64,000 nt of DNA from Stieleria magnilauensis (GTDB lineage: Bacteria; Planctomycetota; Planctomycetia; Pirellulales; Pirellulaceae): positions 7,876,233 through 7,940,232 of the forward strand of contig CP036432.1 in NCBI GenBank assembly GCA_007753675.1. The letters run 5' to 3'. Shown here piece after piece: positions 42,570 to 51,743 of the stretch (position 1 is the stretch's first letter; every line of letters starts with the position of its first letter). The position numbers and the translations under genes were made by a program. The notes beneath the pieces were generated by a model, which ran no database searches, had not been told where the DNA came from, and saw nothing but the letters and a program-made list of their open reading frames with translations.

Positions 42570-43928
42570 ATGCCGCACGAACCCATCGTGATCACCGGGG
42601 TTGGGATTGTTAGCGCGATCGGCATCGGGCAAGCAAAGTTCTTTGAGGCACTGCTGGACGGCCGCAGCGGGGTCCGGTCGCTGGCCGACAGGACCGATGG
42701 GGAGGCGACACCGGGGCCTGACGATGCGATCGATGGCGTTTGGGTCGGGGCGCCGATCGTCGATTTCCAGCCCAAGCAATACGTCAAGCCGCGTAAGGCA
42801 CTCAAGGTGATGTGCCGCGAAATTCAAACGGCGTTCGCTTCGGCCCAGTTGGCGATCGAGCACGCCGGGCTTTCCGACGCCATCCCCGCGACGGACTCCG
42901 GCGAGGTTTCTCCCCAGCGACTCGGTGCGGTCTATGGGAGCGAGATTTTTTTCAACCCGCCGGAAGAATTGGCCGATTCGATCCGCGGTTGCCTGGATGA
43001 ATCGGGGCAGCTGCATCCGGAGCGATTTGGTGAAGTGGCGCGGCGCGAGGTGATGCCGCTGTGGATGTTGAAGTACCTGCCCAACATGCCGGCTTGCCAA
43101 GTCGGGATTTCGATCAATTCTCAAGGTCCCAATAACTCGCTGGTCCTGGGCGACGTCTCCGGTCCGGCGGCGCTGCTGGAGGCGGAATCGTACTTGCAGC
43201 GGGGGATTGCCGACGTGGTGCTGGTCGGTGCCACCGGGACCCGGATCGGCTCGACCCGCATGCTGTACCATCGCGATTCACCCGTCCCGGTCCGCGGCGA
43301 ACTGGCGATTGAAGAGCTGTCTCGGCCGCATGATCCCGACGCCCCCGGCGTCGTCGGTGGCGAAGGCGCCGCGTCGTTGGTGGTGGAAACCCGCCGCCAC
43401 GCGGAGCGTCGCGGTGCCGACGTGCTGGCCACCGTGCTCGCGACGGCTTCGCGGTTCAGTGCCACCGACGCCGTTCGCAGCGGCCACCGTGAATCGGAGC
43501 TCGATCCAGCCAACTCGCGGCAGGCCGGCCCTGCGATCCGCTTGGCGATTCAGGCCGTGTTGGACCAATCGGGGGTGACGCCCGACCAGATCGGGCTGGT
43601 CGCCAGCCATGCGGTCGGGGACCGACAGGTCGATGCGGGCGAAGCGGCCGCGCTGGCCGAAGTCGGGGTGACGTGCCCACTGGTGGCGGTTTCGGCGTCC
43701 ATCGGTCACACCGGCGCGGCGTCGGGAGTGATCGAGCTGGCGACCGGCGTGCTGTCATTGGCCGGGAAGACGATTCCCCCGACGCGGCACGACCGCACGC
43801 ATCCGGAAATTCAATTTCGTCAGATGCCGGGGCCGCTGACGTCGCCTTACGTGCTGTGCCTGTCCCACACCACCGACGGCAGTGCGATGGCGGTGCTGTT
43901 GGGGGCGCCCGACGCGGTGACGCGGTAA
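42570..43928 (+). CDS. Beta-ketoacyl-ACP synthase (FabF-like) lacking the catalytic Cys
   Basis: This is a 452-aa thiolase-fold protein. The N-terminus is IVITGVGIVSAIGIGQ. The nucleophile elbow region reads GPNNSLVLGDVSG, where the position of the FabF Cys is Asp195. The two active-site His residues remain (SHAVGDRQ and ASIGHTGAASG), but the conserved Lys before the second His is Ser. It therefore cannot form the usual acyl-Cys. It may be a chain-length-factor-like partner or a decarboxylase-type protein. An alternative start is 42552. No other fatty-acid gene is adjacent. Confidence 0.9.
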   Translation: MPHEPIVITGVGIVSAIGIGQAKFFEALLDGRSGVRSLADRTDGEATPGPDDAIDGVWVGAPIVDFQPKQYVKPRKALKVMCREIQTAFASAQLAIEHAGLSDAIPATDSGEVSPQRLGAVYGSEIFFNPPEELADSIRGCLDESGQLHPERFGEVARREVMPLWMLKYLPNMPACQVGISINSQGPNNSLVLGDVSGPAALLEAESYLQRGIADVVLVGATGTRIGSTRMLYHRDSPVPVRGELAIEELSRPHDPDAPGVVGGEGAASLVVETRRHAERRGADVLATVLATASRFSATDAVRSGHRESELDPANSRQAGPAIRLAIQAVLDQSGVTPDQIGLVASHAVGDRQVDAGEAAALAEVGVTCPLVAVSASIGHTGAASGVIELATGVLSLAGKTIPPTRHDRTHPEIQFRQMPGPLTSPYVLCLSHTTDGSAMAVLLGAPDAVTR

Positions 43929-44260
43929 CGCATCGTTTTGCGGAAGATCACGAGCCTACGGGCGCTGCGACGCTTGACTTAGCGATGTTGGGTTTGAGCC
44001 CCTGTCGGCAACGCTGTGAAGCATTGATTCCCAGCGTTTTGCGAGGTGTTAGCGGCAGGGCGCAAGCCCTCCGGTTCCTCATCGTTCCCGAAACACCGGA
44101 GGGCTCGCGCCCTACCGCTAAAAAATGCTTCACAGCGTTACCCAATCGGGGTAACCCACGACGCGCCGCCACATCGATGTTGGCCACATGAATTCTGGCC
44201 GGAAGAGCCACTCGCGTCACGAAACCGTCGAGCGTTTCGCGACCGCGGGGCAAACAAAGT
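43929..44260. other. Gene-free region before the tRNA pair
   Basis: These 332 bp contain only the nested inverted repeat listed separately (44010-44139) and no supported gene. Frames crossing it are derived from the palindrome. Confidence 0.5.
44010..44139. repeat. Nested large inverted repeat
   Basis: The outer arms (aacgctgtgaagcatt at 44010-44025 and its complement at 44124-44139) are exact over 16 bp. They enclose an inner pair of 27-bp arms (ttagcggcagggcgcaagcc at 44049-44075 and its near complement at 44095-44121, one or two mismatches). Located between the ketosynthase gene and a convergent tRNA. Confidence 0.75.
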
Positions 44261-44332
44261 GAGAGTGCTGGGACTTGAACCCAGGACCATTCGATTAAAA
44301 GTCGAATGCTCTACCAACTGAGCTACACTCTC
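44261..44332 (-). tRNA. tRNA-Lys (UUU)
   Basis: The minus strand folds into a 72-nt cloverleaf. It has a seven-pair acceptor (gagagtg with cactctc), the D-arm with AGCTCAGTTGGTAGAGC, anticodon loop CTTTTAA with anticodon TTT, and the T-arm GGTTCAAGTCC. CCA is not encoded. Confidence 0.97.
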
Positions 44333-44442
44333 ATCGCGACGTGGGGTGTAGCCCGCGTCTGTCGTCGATGACCGCAAGACCGCCAAGGATCTAACGGCCA
44401 CCGAATTCATTTTTTTGAGTGTCTCCGTGGGAGACGCTCAAG

Positions 44443-44531
44443 CGGAGCGGACAGGATTTGAACCTGCGGAACGGTTTGACCCGTTCACCGATTTAGCAAA
44501 CCGGCGCTTTCGACCACTCAGCCACCGCTCC
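44443..44531 (-). tRNA. tRNA-Ser (GCU)
   Basis: The minus strand folds into an 89-nt class II tRNA. The acceptor is GGAGCGG with CCGCTCC. The anticodon loop holds TTGCTAA (anticodon GCT). There is a long variable arm (about 15 nt) and the T-arm GGTTCAAATCC. CCA is not encoded. It lies 110 bp upstream of tRNA-Lys on the same strand. Confidence 0.96.
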
Positions 44532-44815
44532 GTACCCACCGTTTTTCGGTGACTCGGTGGGTCTTTCTTGAGGCGAGATTGTGCGGGATAGATCAATTCT
44601 TGACAACCCATCGTTTTGCCTTCCCCGGGCGGAAATAATAGAGATTCAATCGGCCGGCCGGGTTCGGGCCATTTTGGGACGTCCGAGCCCGTGTTTGGAC
44701 GGTTTTTGCTTGGCCTCGTTGGAGCTGGCCTTGACCGGTTCGGGCAATCGCCGACAGTCTTGACGACCTGAATCCCACACTTGCCGCGTTTTTGCCGCTG
44801 ACGACCGACGCCACG

Positions 44816-45784
44816 ATGCTGACCACGATTTCACACCACGCGATGGCGGCAGAATTCTCGGTGTTGCTGGCTGAATCCGACGCGCATCTGGTCGAGGCTG
44901 CCTTCGAAGCCTTGGAATTGCTCGACCGGATCGAAGCTGATTTGACGGTCTATCGCGAAGACAGCGAGATTTCTCAAATCAACGCCGTCGCCAGTGAGCG
45001 ACCGGTCTCGGTTTCCGAAAGCACGTACCGTTTGATCCAGCGGTCGATCGCATGGAGCGAAAAGACGGCCGGTGCGTTTGATATCACCGCCGGCCCGCTG
45101 GTGCGGGTTTGGGGCTTCACCGAACGGCGGGGAAGAAAACCGACCGCTGCGGAGGTCCAAGCCGCGGTAGACCGGGTGGGTTACACCGCCGTCCGGCTCG
45201 ACGACGAACATCGCTCGGTCGCCTTCGAGCGGCCGGGGATGGAAATCAATCTGGGAGCGATCGGCAAAGGATTCGCACTCGACGAACTCGCCGAAACTCT
45301 CACCGCGCGGGGGCTGCAAAACTTTCTGATTCACGGCGGCGGCAGCAGTGTGATCGCCCGCGGCGACCAGCTCGCCGACACCCGGCAGGGCTGGGCGGTC
45401 GGCATTTCGCATCCGACCAAGCCCAAGCAGCGATTGGCCGGCATTCGTCTCCGCGACGAGGCGCTTTCGACCAGCGGTTCGGGCAAACAATTCTTTCACC
45501 ACCGCGGGCGACGTTACGGGCACGTGATTGACCCCAGAAGCGGGTATCCGGCTGGCGAACTGCTGTCGTTGACGGCGATTGCCGACAACGCCACCGACGC
45601 CGAAGCGTGCAGCACCGCCTTTTTTGTTTGCGGCATCGATGCGATCCGGGCGGCCGCCGAAAGCGATCCCGATTTGCCGCGGATGATCGGTGTTCGCTCG
45701 GAAAACCGTCAGGATAGCGTCCGTGTGCTGCCCTTTGCGGAGTTCGAGTGGGTTGACCCGCCCACCGACGACCCGTCGCACTGA
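44816..45784 (+). CDS. apbE: FAD:protein FMN transferase (ApbE family)
   Basis: ATG 44816 gives 322 aa; TTG 44792 is an alternative. ApbE attaches FMN covalently to Thr of target flavoproteins such as NqrB/C and RnfD/G. Family features are HHAMAAEFSVLL at the N-terminus, the AGAFDITAGPLVRVWGF segment, INLGAIGKGFALDE and the DPRSGYPAGEL motif near the C-terminus with metal-binding residues. No signal peptide or lipobox, so it is probably cytoplasmic. Confidence 0.93.
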   Translation: MLTTISHHAMAAEFSVLLAESDAHLVEAAFEALELLDRIEADLTVYREDSEISQINAVASERPVSVSESTYRLIQRSIAWSEKTAGAFDITAGPLVRVWGFTERRGRKPTAAEVQAAVDRVGYTAVRLDDEHRSVAFERPGMEINLGAIGKGFALDELAETLTARGLQNFLIHGGGSSVIARGDQLADTRQGWAVGISHPTKPKQRLAGIRLRDEALSTSGSGKQFFHHRGRRYGHVIDPRSGYPAGELLSLTAIADNATDAEACSTAFFVCGIDAIRAAAESDPDLPRMIGVRSENRQDSVRVLPFAEFEWVDPPTDDPSH

Positions 45785-45922
45785 AATCAGTCTGGACGCC
45801 GCCGACGCCGGGATCTTAGAAGGCAAACAAGAGAGTCAAGACCGGCGTGACGCGATGCCGATGAAGCGATCGTCAGCCGCCCGCGCGGTCCCCCTTTTTT
45901 GAATAATGAACGGATTCAACTC

Positions 45923-46159
45923 ATGAATATGAATTTTTTTCAGTGGCTTCGAGAAGGAGTGCGCCAGTCGGTGGTTCTCGGCGTCAGCGATGCGGTCGAG
46001 CAAATCGGTCTGCCGGAGACGGAACAGGAAGTCCAGCCCACCCTTGCCGCGTTGCTGGGAAATGATTCCGCCACCACAACCACCCCGCGGCGAAAAACGA
46101 CCGCAGCCGGCCGCAAACGGCTAGGCAAATCGCTCAAGGAAATGAACCCGAGCAAGTAG
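45923..46159 (+). CDS. Small hypothetical protein, 78 aa
   Basis: The start ATG 45923 gives MNMNFFQWLREGVRQSVVLG followed by a helical region and a basic tail (PRRKTTAAGRKRLGKSLKEM). No signal peptide or membrane segment. The type is recognisable as a recurrent small planctomycete hypothetical, but no function is known. Convergent with the SRPBCC gene. Confidence 0.6.
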   Translation: MNMNFFQWLREGVRQSVVLGVSDAVEQIGLPETEQEVQPTLAALLGNDSATTTTPRRKTTAAGRKRLGKSLKEMNPSK

Positions 46160-46250
46160 TGTATCGCTCGCTTGGCCCGGTCACAGGCGACCGTTCGACC
46201 ATTCCGCGCAAGCAGTGATGCAGCCGAGTCGCAATCGCCCGAAGCGATCG

Positions 46251-47216
46251 TCATTTCAGCGGCACGTACAACTGCGTCACCAACGCCTCGGGCGGAGTGT
46301 TCTCGGGGCTATTGGCGTAGAGTTCCACGCCGGGCAGTTTTTTGTGGACCTTGCGTTTGCAGGCTCGCAAATTCTGATAGGCCGCTGCCCAGGCGTTGCC
46401 CAGATGTTCGTAGCGTCCGGTATGGGTGACGTGCATGGCACTGAAGCCTGGCAGGGAGCGCGCGGTCAAGCCCGGCGGCGTTGCCGTGCCTTCGTCGACC
46501 ACCATGCCACTGGTGTATGACAGCGTTTGTGTCTTGAGGTCCATGTCGTCGTAAACCGACAACCACTGGCCATCGGTCGCGATGCCGGCGTCCTCAAGTG
46601 ATTGATGGACCTGTTTGATCGTGTCGTCCATCGAGGGCCCGATGTCGGCCAGCGTCGACCGGCCGGATTTTCCGACGATGAAGTAGGGCTGTGATTGAGC
46701 GATTCCGTTGACCACGGTTTGTGTTGCGACGTCACCGGTCTCGACCCGTTCTTTCAGCATCCGCAGCCCGCGGTCGAAATCCATGCTCATCAAGCTCACC
46801 ATCATCGATTTCATCCAGAACATGAAAAACGGCAGCGCTCCCTGCATCTCCCAGCGGACCAGCGTCCCGTTTTGGCCGTCTTCGTCCCGAGCTTTCTTGA
46901 CTTCGAAATGAACCTTGGATTGCGACCGCCAAGGACGCGTGAAACGCAGCTGCGCGTCGATGGTGCCGATCGATTGCGTCGCGGTCGGTCGATGCAGTTC
47001 CTGGTGCTCCATCTCGCCCGCGCCCACGACGGGGCCGTCCCAGCTGTATCCGCCACCCACCGCGGTCGGATCGCCCTGCAGCGTGACCTTGGCGTCCTTG
47101 TCGGTGAGCAACCAGGGAGACCAGGTTTTCCACGTCGCGAAATCGCTGAGGATGGAAAACACGGTCTCGGGATCGGATTGGATGTGCGTCGTTCGTGAAA
47201 CGGTGAAAGCCGGCAT
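46251..47216 (-). CDS. SRPBCC plus GyrI-like binding-domain protein
   Basis: This is a 321-aa protein. The N-terminal half is a START/SRPBCC fold (SRTTHIQSDPETVFSILSDF and the WSPWL region), which binds a hydrophobic ligand. The C-terminal half is a GyrI-like effector-binding domain (about residues 170-320). Similar fusions occur in MerR-type effector proteins, but there is no helix-turn-helix. Probably a stand-alone small-molecule binding protein. Confidence 0.85.
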   Translation of the reverse strand: MPAFTVSRTTHIQSDPETVFSILSDFATWKTWSPWLLTDKDAKVTLQGDPTAVGGGYSWDGPVVGAGEMEHQELHRPTATQSIGTIDAQLRFTRPWRSQSKVHFEVKKARDEDGQNGTLVRWEMQGALPFFMFWMKSMMVSLMSMDFDRGLRMLKERVETGDVATQTVVNGIAQSQPYFIVGKSGRSTLADIGPSMDDTIKQVHQSLEDAGIATDGQWLSVYDDMDLKTQTLSYTSGMVVDEGTATPPGLTARSLPGFSAMHVTHTGRYEHLGNAWAAAYQNLRACKRKVHKKLPGVELYANSPENTPPEALVTQLYVPLK

Positions 47217-47295
47217 GGCGTGGACCTCTCGGACGTAGCTGGGACAATCGTGGCGGCGAGTGTCAGTTTAGCACGGCGGCGGCGTTCCGATCGGG

Positions 47296-48330
47296 TTACG
47301 CAACGGGCGGCTTGCGTCGGCTTTTGAACCACTCGGCAAAGCGGGTCCAAAACTTCTTGGGCATCCGTCCGGTGATCAATTCTTCGGTCCAGGTTTCGCG
47401 GCTGGAATCAAAGTTATGCCAGGCGGCCTCCAGATAGGGCTCCGACGACGCCGACAGGGTTTCGTAGAAACCTTTCTCGGAGATCTCCGTCAACGCGTCG
47501 CCGTAGTGGGAAAAGAAATGTTCATCGAGCAGGCTTCCGGCGACGCGGACGGTCGACAACGCGCCCCGCGTGGACAACGACAAGCGATCGATGGCGAACA
47601 TCGTCATCGTCGTGCTCACGTCCCAGATCCCGACGTGCGCTTGGCCGGCGGCGGCTTCCATTTCGTTCCACAACCGTTTGATCTCGCTTTGCGGAATCAA
47701 CTTGCGCGGGTCCACGTTCTGGATCTCAAGCGTGAGTTGCGAGATCGTTTCCGTCATCGCGTCGACACTCAACGGCGGCGCGTTGGCCGCGCCCGACGCT
47801 CGGGCGCCGGTTTTTTCGAGTGCATCGACCAGATCCGAGACATGATCGATGCTGGATGATTCGTCGATGATCCCTTCACGTTTGAGTTCGTCGCTGAGCC
47901 GTTTCAGGTAGTGGCTTGAGCCATAGGCAACGTCGTTGAACACCGCCAGGACCGTGATCGGCGAGAGGTGCAGCGTCGCAGCGCCGGCCAAATCCAACAG
48001 CCCGCCGACCGCCTTCTGTGCCAACTGGGCTTCTTCGTCGGCCGCGACCGCGTTCGGATTTTCGACGCCGCCGACGTCATGGATCATCATGTCCAACGCT
48101 TGCTGGACGAATGCCGAGTAGGTCTTGGACGATCGGAACGCGGCCGGGATCAACCAGCCTGCCGTCTCGTTGACCAATCCTCCGACGACCGCTGACGCGC
48201 TCCGCGCGGTCCGCTCCGGCAGCGACAACCCATACGTCAATGTGCCGAACAAGGAAGCGGTTTCGGCGGCCTCGGGAACACTCGCGGTTTCGACAGTCTG
48301 GGGCACGGTCGGTGGTTGGGGATCCGGCAT
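47296..48330 (-). CDS. Hypothetical protein, 344 aa
   Basis: The product starts with a Pro/Thr/Glu-rich N-terminus and continues as a largely helical protein. Two moderately hydrophobic Ala/Gly-rich stretches (about 35-60 and 110-130) are not clear membrane spans. The C-terminus is basic (WFKSRRKPPVA). No family is recognised. It is downstream of the zinc-ribbon protein on the same strand. Confidence 0.65.
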   Translation of the reverse strand: MPDPQPPTVPQTVETASVPEAAETASLFGTLTYGLSLPERTARSASAVVGGLVNETAGWLIPAAFRSSKTYSAFVQQALDMMIHDVGGVENPNAVAADEEAQLAQKAVGGLLDLAGAATLHLSPITVLAVFNDVAYGSSHYLKRLSDELKREGIIDESSSIDHVSDLVDALEKTGARASGAANAPPLSVDAMTETISQLTLEIQNVDPRKLIPQSEIKRLWNEMEAAAGQAHVGIWDVSTTMTMFAIDRLSLSTRGALSTVRVAGSLLDEHFFSHYGDALTEISEKGFYETLSASSEPYLEAAWHNFDSSRETWTEELITGRMPKKFWTRFAEWFKSRRKPPVA

Positions 48331-48372
48331 GACAAGTCCACGCGAGGCAGTGATTGGGTGGTGGAAAGTGGA

Positions 48373-50292
48373 TTAAGGTACCACCACGCCTGCCAACAGC
48401 TGGACCAGTGGTATGTCTTCGGTGGAAATGATTCTACCGATCGCCACACAACGTGACTCGGTCGGCACGTGGATTTCCTTTGACGATCGGATTCGAAGTT
48501 GCGACCCGTCGGCGAGTTCAAAAAACGATTCGGTTTCCCCTGTTTTCAATCGCCCGATCAGTAACATTCCATCAGTCTGACGACGCCCCCAGTTGATCCA
48601 TTCGCTGCACAGTGGCTCCAACGTTTGCAACGCGTCGGACTCCATCAGTGTCTTCAGAAGTTTCGCCACACTCGGGCTGTCCGACGCAAACTCCAAGCTT
48701 CCGATCCGTGAAACCGAACGATAGGCCTGCAACTGCGCCAGCATCCGTTGCCGCGCCGATTGGTCTTTCGAATCGTCAGCCTGCCAGCGGCTGATCGCCC
48801 GGATCGCCTCGGCACAGGCTTCGGTCAATACGGCGGTGTCGAGTTCAGGGGCGGGGATTGTCGGCGTCTGGGGCGCTTCGGCTGCCAAGTTTTTCGATTT
48901 CGTTTCCGCCGTCTGGGTTGGTTCAGGAGCAGTCGGTTCAGGAGCAGTCGGTTCAGGAGCAGTCGGTTCGGGAGCGATGTTTGACTGGGCGCTGGTTTGC
49001 AACACTGAATCGGCCGAGGGAGGTTCACTGGGAAAGGTAAGCGTGGCACCGTTGAGCAACGCCCTTTCCTGCTCGGCCGCATCCGGCTGCCGTTGCGGTT
49101 GTTGATGACGCTCTTTCCACTGCTGTTTGGCCCGCATCGCAATCGTCAACGCGGACGGCTCCTCCGCGGTCGTCGACTGTTCCTCCGCGATCGCTTCCCC
49201 GGTTCGTTTGATGCTTTGGATCACCTGGTCGACGTCCATGACTTCGACGTCGGTGCGATTGGTGGTGGTGAGATCAGGGGTGGGCGTTTCCGCCGACGGT
49301 CCATCGGATGAAACCAGTTCGGCATCGGCTTCCGCTGGCGTGATGGGATCGTCGCTTTGGTCTGAGTTTGTGTGTGCCGCCGCGTCATCGTCAGCGACGA
49401 CGGTGACTGGATCCATGGCACTGGTTGAATCCTCGCCGGATGAATCCTCACCGGTTGCATCGTCGCTGGTTGAATCGTCGCTGGTTGAATCGTCGCTGGG
49501 GGAGCCCGTCGCGTCCGGGGCGACGCGTCCGCCGCCGGCCGACTGCTGCGTCTTGGGGGACGCCGGAGCGGGTTTGGCAGCGCGGTCTCGGTTTTGATCG
49601 GTCTCGGATTGTTCTCGGGCCGCGACCGGGTCGGTTGATTGTCCCAAGAGATCAAACAAGGCATTGGCGCCTGACGCGTACAGAATCACCGCGATGATCG
49701 GGACCGCGATCAGGGTCGGCGAAGCGATCTTCAGCAGCCGGATCGAGTTCCGCTGCCGACGTCCCCAATGGTGTCGCTCGAAGAACGATTGATCGTCGTT
49801 GGCCAGCGGAACCGTCTGCGTCGGGGGCTGATCATCAATGACATTGAATTCGTCGTCGTCGTGATCGCCAAAGACGTCCGCATCGGAGATCGGATCTTGG
49901 GGCTCCCAGGCATCGGGCGATTCCCAAGCGTGTTCGATCTGATCGATCGACGGCCGCGGTTGGGGCCGGTCAGTCGGAAATTCATCGTCTTCGATGCCGA
50001 TCATCGAGACGCCGGAAGGGGACGCGACCTCGTCGAGATCGATTTCCGCATCCAAGTCGATTTCATTGCCGTCGGGGTCACTGCCCTCGGGTTCACTGCC
50101 CTCGGGTTCACTGCCCTCGGGTTCACTGCCCTTGGGCGAAAGCACAATCGCCATCGGCGGCAGCTGTTCCAGCCATCGCTCAGCCGGCAGGGTCGCGCCG
50201 CACGACGGACACTGAACCGAACAGTCGTGAGGGAGGCATGTGGCCGGCAGACGAGCGGGGTCGCCGCAGCTGGGACATGAGACTGTGAGCAT
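48373..50292 (-). CDS. Zinc-ribbon membrane protein with repetitive linkers, 639 aa
   Basis: ATG 50292 gives MLTVSCPSCGDPARLPATCL and a second CxxC pair in VQCPSCGATLPAE, a typical N-terminal zinc ribbon. One membrane helix (SPTLIAVPIIAVILYASGAN) lies near residue 225. Long Ser/Thr/Pro/Glu-rich linkers hold exact coding repeats such as GSEPEGSEPEGSEPEGS and EPTAPEPTAPEPTAPEPT. The C-terminal 150 residues are a compact folded domain. Likely a planctomycete membrane-anchored protein of unknown role. Confidence 0.75.
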   Translation of the reverse strand: MLTVSCPSCGDPARLPATCLPHDCSVQCPSCGATLPAERWLEQLPPMAIVLSPKGSEPEGSEPEGSEPEGSDPDGNEIDLDAEIDLDEVASPSGVSMIGIEDDEFPTDRPQPRPSIDQIEHAWESPDAWEPQDPISDADVFGDHDDDEFNVIDDQPPTQTVPLANDDQSFFERHHWGRRQRNSIRLLKIASPTLIAVPIIAVILYASGANALFDLLGQSTDPVAAREQSETDQNRDRAAKPAPASPKTQQSAGGGRVAPDATGSPSDDSTSDDSTSDDATGEDSSGEDSTSAMDPVTVVADDDAAAHTNSDQSDDPITPAEADAELVSSDGPSAETPTPDLTTTNRTDVEVMDVDQVIQSIKRTGEAIAEEQSTTAEEPSALTIAMRAKQQWKERHQQPQRQPDAAEQERALLNGATLTFPSEPPSADSVLQTSAQSNIAPEPTAPEPTAPEPTAPEPTQTAETKSKNLAAEAPQTPTIPAPELDTAVLTEACAEAIRAISRWQADDSKDQSARQRMLAQLQAYRSVSRIGSLEFASDSPSVAKLLKTLMESDALQTLEPLCSEWINWGRRQTDGMLLIGRLKTGETESFFELADGSQLRIRSSKEIHVPTESRCVAIGRIISTEDIPLVQLLAGVVVP

Positions 50293-50573
50293 GGGGTACC
50301 CGGGTGAGATAAGACGACCGCATAGTCTAACCCGATCCCGGGCGATTCCCACCTCGTGACGAACCAGAGGCGTGTTTCATGTCCCCCCTGATGGCCGGCG
50401 GTGTCTGTCGATACCGCCAACTTTCTATCAATCTGTTCGCAATCTCTGTCTGCAATGCGAAAAACCTTTCTGGCAGGACACCCGAACAGTCGGCAACGGG
50501 CCGCCATCCTGTTCTACTCGCCGGACCGAAGATTGCGTTTTTCGTTGAACCAAGGCACAGCAAGAGACTCGGC

Positions 50574-51743
50574 GTGGAGATTGAAGGCAAATTTGATCTG
50601 ATTGTGGTCGGGGCAGGCGTTCTCGGGACGTTTCATGCCTATCAAGCACTGCTTCGTGGCATGCGGGTGGTGTTGGTCGACAAGAACCTGCAGCCTCAAG
50701 GGGCGACCGTTCGCAACTTTGGACAAGTCGTTCCGTCCGGCATGGACGCGACCTGGCAACGGTTGGGCCGAGAGAGCTTGGAGATCTACAAGTCGATCCA
50801 AGCGGAATTTGATCTGTCGGTTCGGCAAGAAGGAAGCGTCTACCTGGCTTCGGATGCCGAGGAGGTCGCGTTGATCGAGGAACTGCACGCGATCAATCGT
50901 CAGGAAGGCTATCGATCCGAGTTGTGGACCAAAGATCAATGCAAGCGGCGATACCCGTTGTTGAACGACGGATATTGTTTGGCGGGGCTGTTTTTTCCCG
51001 AGGAGATTTCCGTTGACCCACGCAAGATGATTCTTCGCTTGCACGACTACTTGCGAGAAACGTTCGGCTTGGCGATTGCCTTGGGAACCTGCGTGCAGCG
51101 TTTGGATCGGCAGTCCGCCTCGACGGTCACGGCCCACTGCACCGACGGCCGCATGCTGCACGCCGAAAAAGCGATCGTCTGTTCGGGCGTGGAATTTCGA
51201 TTGCTGTTTCCCGAATTGTTTCAAACCAGCGACATCGAAGCGGTCAAATTGCAGATGGTGATGCTCGCGGCACAATCGGTCGGGGCGTTGCCGGGCAACG
51301 TTTTGACCGGGCAGTCGATTCGACGCTATGAAAGTTTTGCCGCCTGTCCGTCGTATCGTTCCATCAAACAACGTGAAGATCCGGAAAGCTTTTGGAAAAA
51401 ATGGGGCGTCCACATCCTGTTCAAACAAGAGGTCGACGGACACATCATCTTAGGGGATTCGCACGAGTATGCCCCGGCGGCTCGATCGGATGAGCTGAGT
51501 GACGAGATTCAGATGCCGATCAATCGGTTCTTCGTTTGCGAAGGGCGACAGATCATGGATCTGCCGAACTGGGAGATCGAACGGACTTGGTCGGGGATGT
51601 ATTGCCAATCAAAACACCCCAAGGGTATTTTTCAACACACATTGGATCGAGACATCCATGTCGCAACCGCGATCGGCGGCAAAGGCATGACCGGAAGCGC
51701 TGGATTCGCCAAGCAACACCTTCAGGAAATTTACGGTGATTGA
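50574..51743 (+). CDS. FAD-dependent oxidoreductase, TIGR03364 family
   Basis: GTG 50574 gives 389 aa; longer in-frame starts from 50379 add residues that do not look like protein. The dinucleotide-binding motif FDLIVVGAGVLGTFHA is at the N-terminus, followed by a glycine/D-amino-acid-oxidase type fold. TIGR03364 proteins are typically encoded beside phosphonatase-like HAD hydrolases and are reported to act in aminophosphonate breakdown (recollection). The neighbour 8 bp downstream-overlapping is exactly such a hydrolase. Confidence 0.87.
   Translation: MEIEGKFDLIVVGAGVLGTFHAYQALLRGMRVVLVDKNLQPQGATVRNFGQVVPSGMDATWQRLGRESLEIYKSIQAEFDLSVRQEGSVYLASDAEEVALIEELHAINRQEGYRSELWTKDQCKRRYPLLNDGYCLAGLFFPEEISVDPRKMILRLHDYLRETFGLAIALGTCVQRLDRQSASTVTAHCTDGRMLHAEKAIVCSGVEFRLLFPELFQTSDIEAVKLQMVMLAAQSVGALPGNVLTGQSIRRYESFAACPSYRSIKQREDPESFWKKWGVHILFKQEVDGHIILGDSHEYAPAARSDELSDEIQMPINRFFVCEGRQIMDLPNWEIERTWSGMYCQSKHPKGIFQHTLDRDIHVATAIGGKGMTGSAGFAKQHLQEIYGD

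Noticed and set aside
44831..45826. 331-aa minus-strand frame opposite apbE
   Set aside because: Shadow frame of a clear ApbE gene; its composition has no domain or motif.
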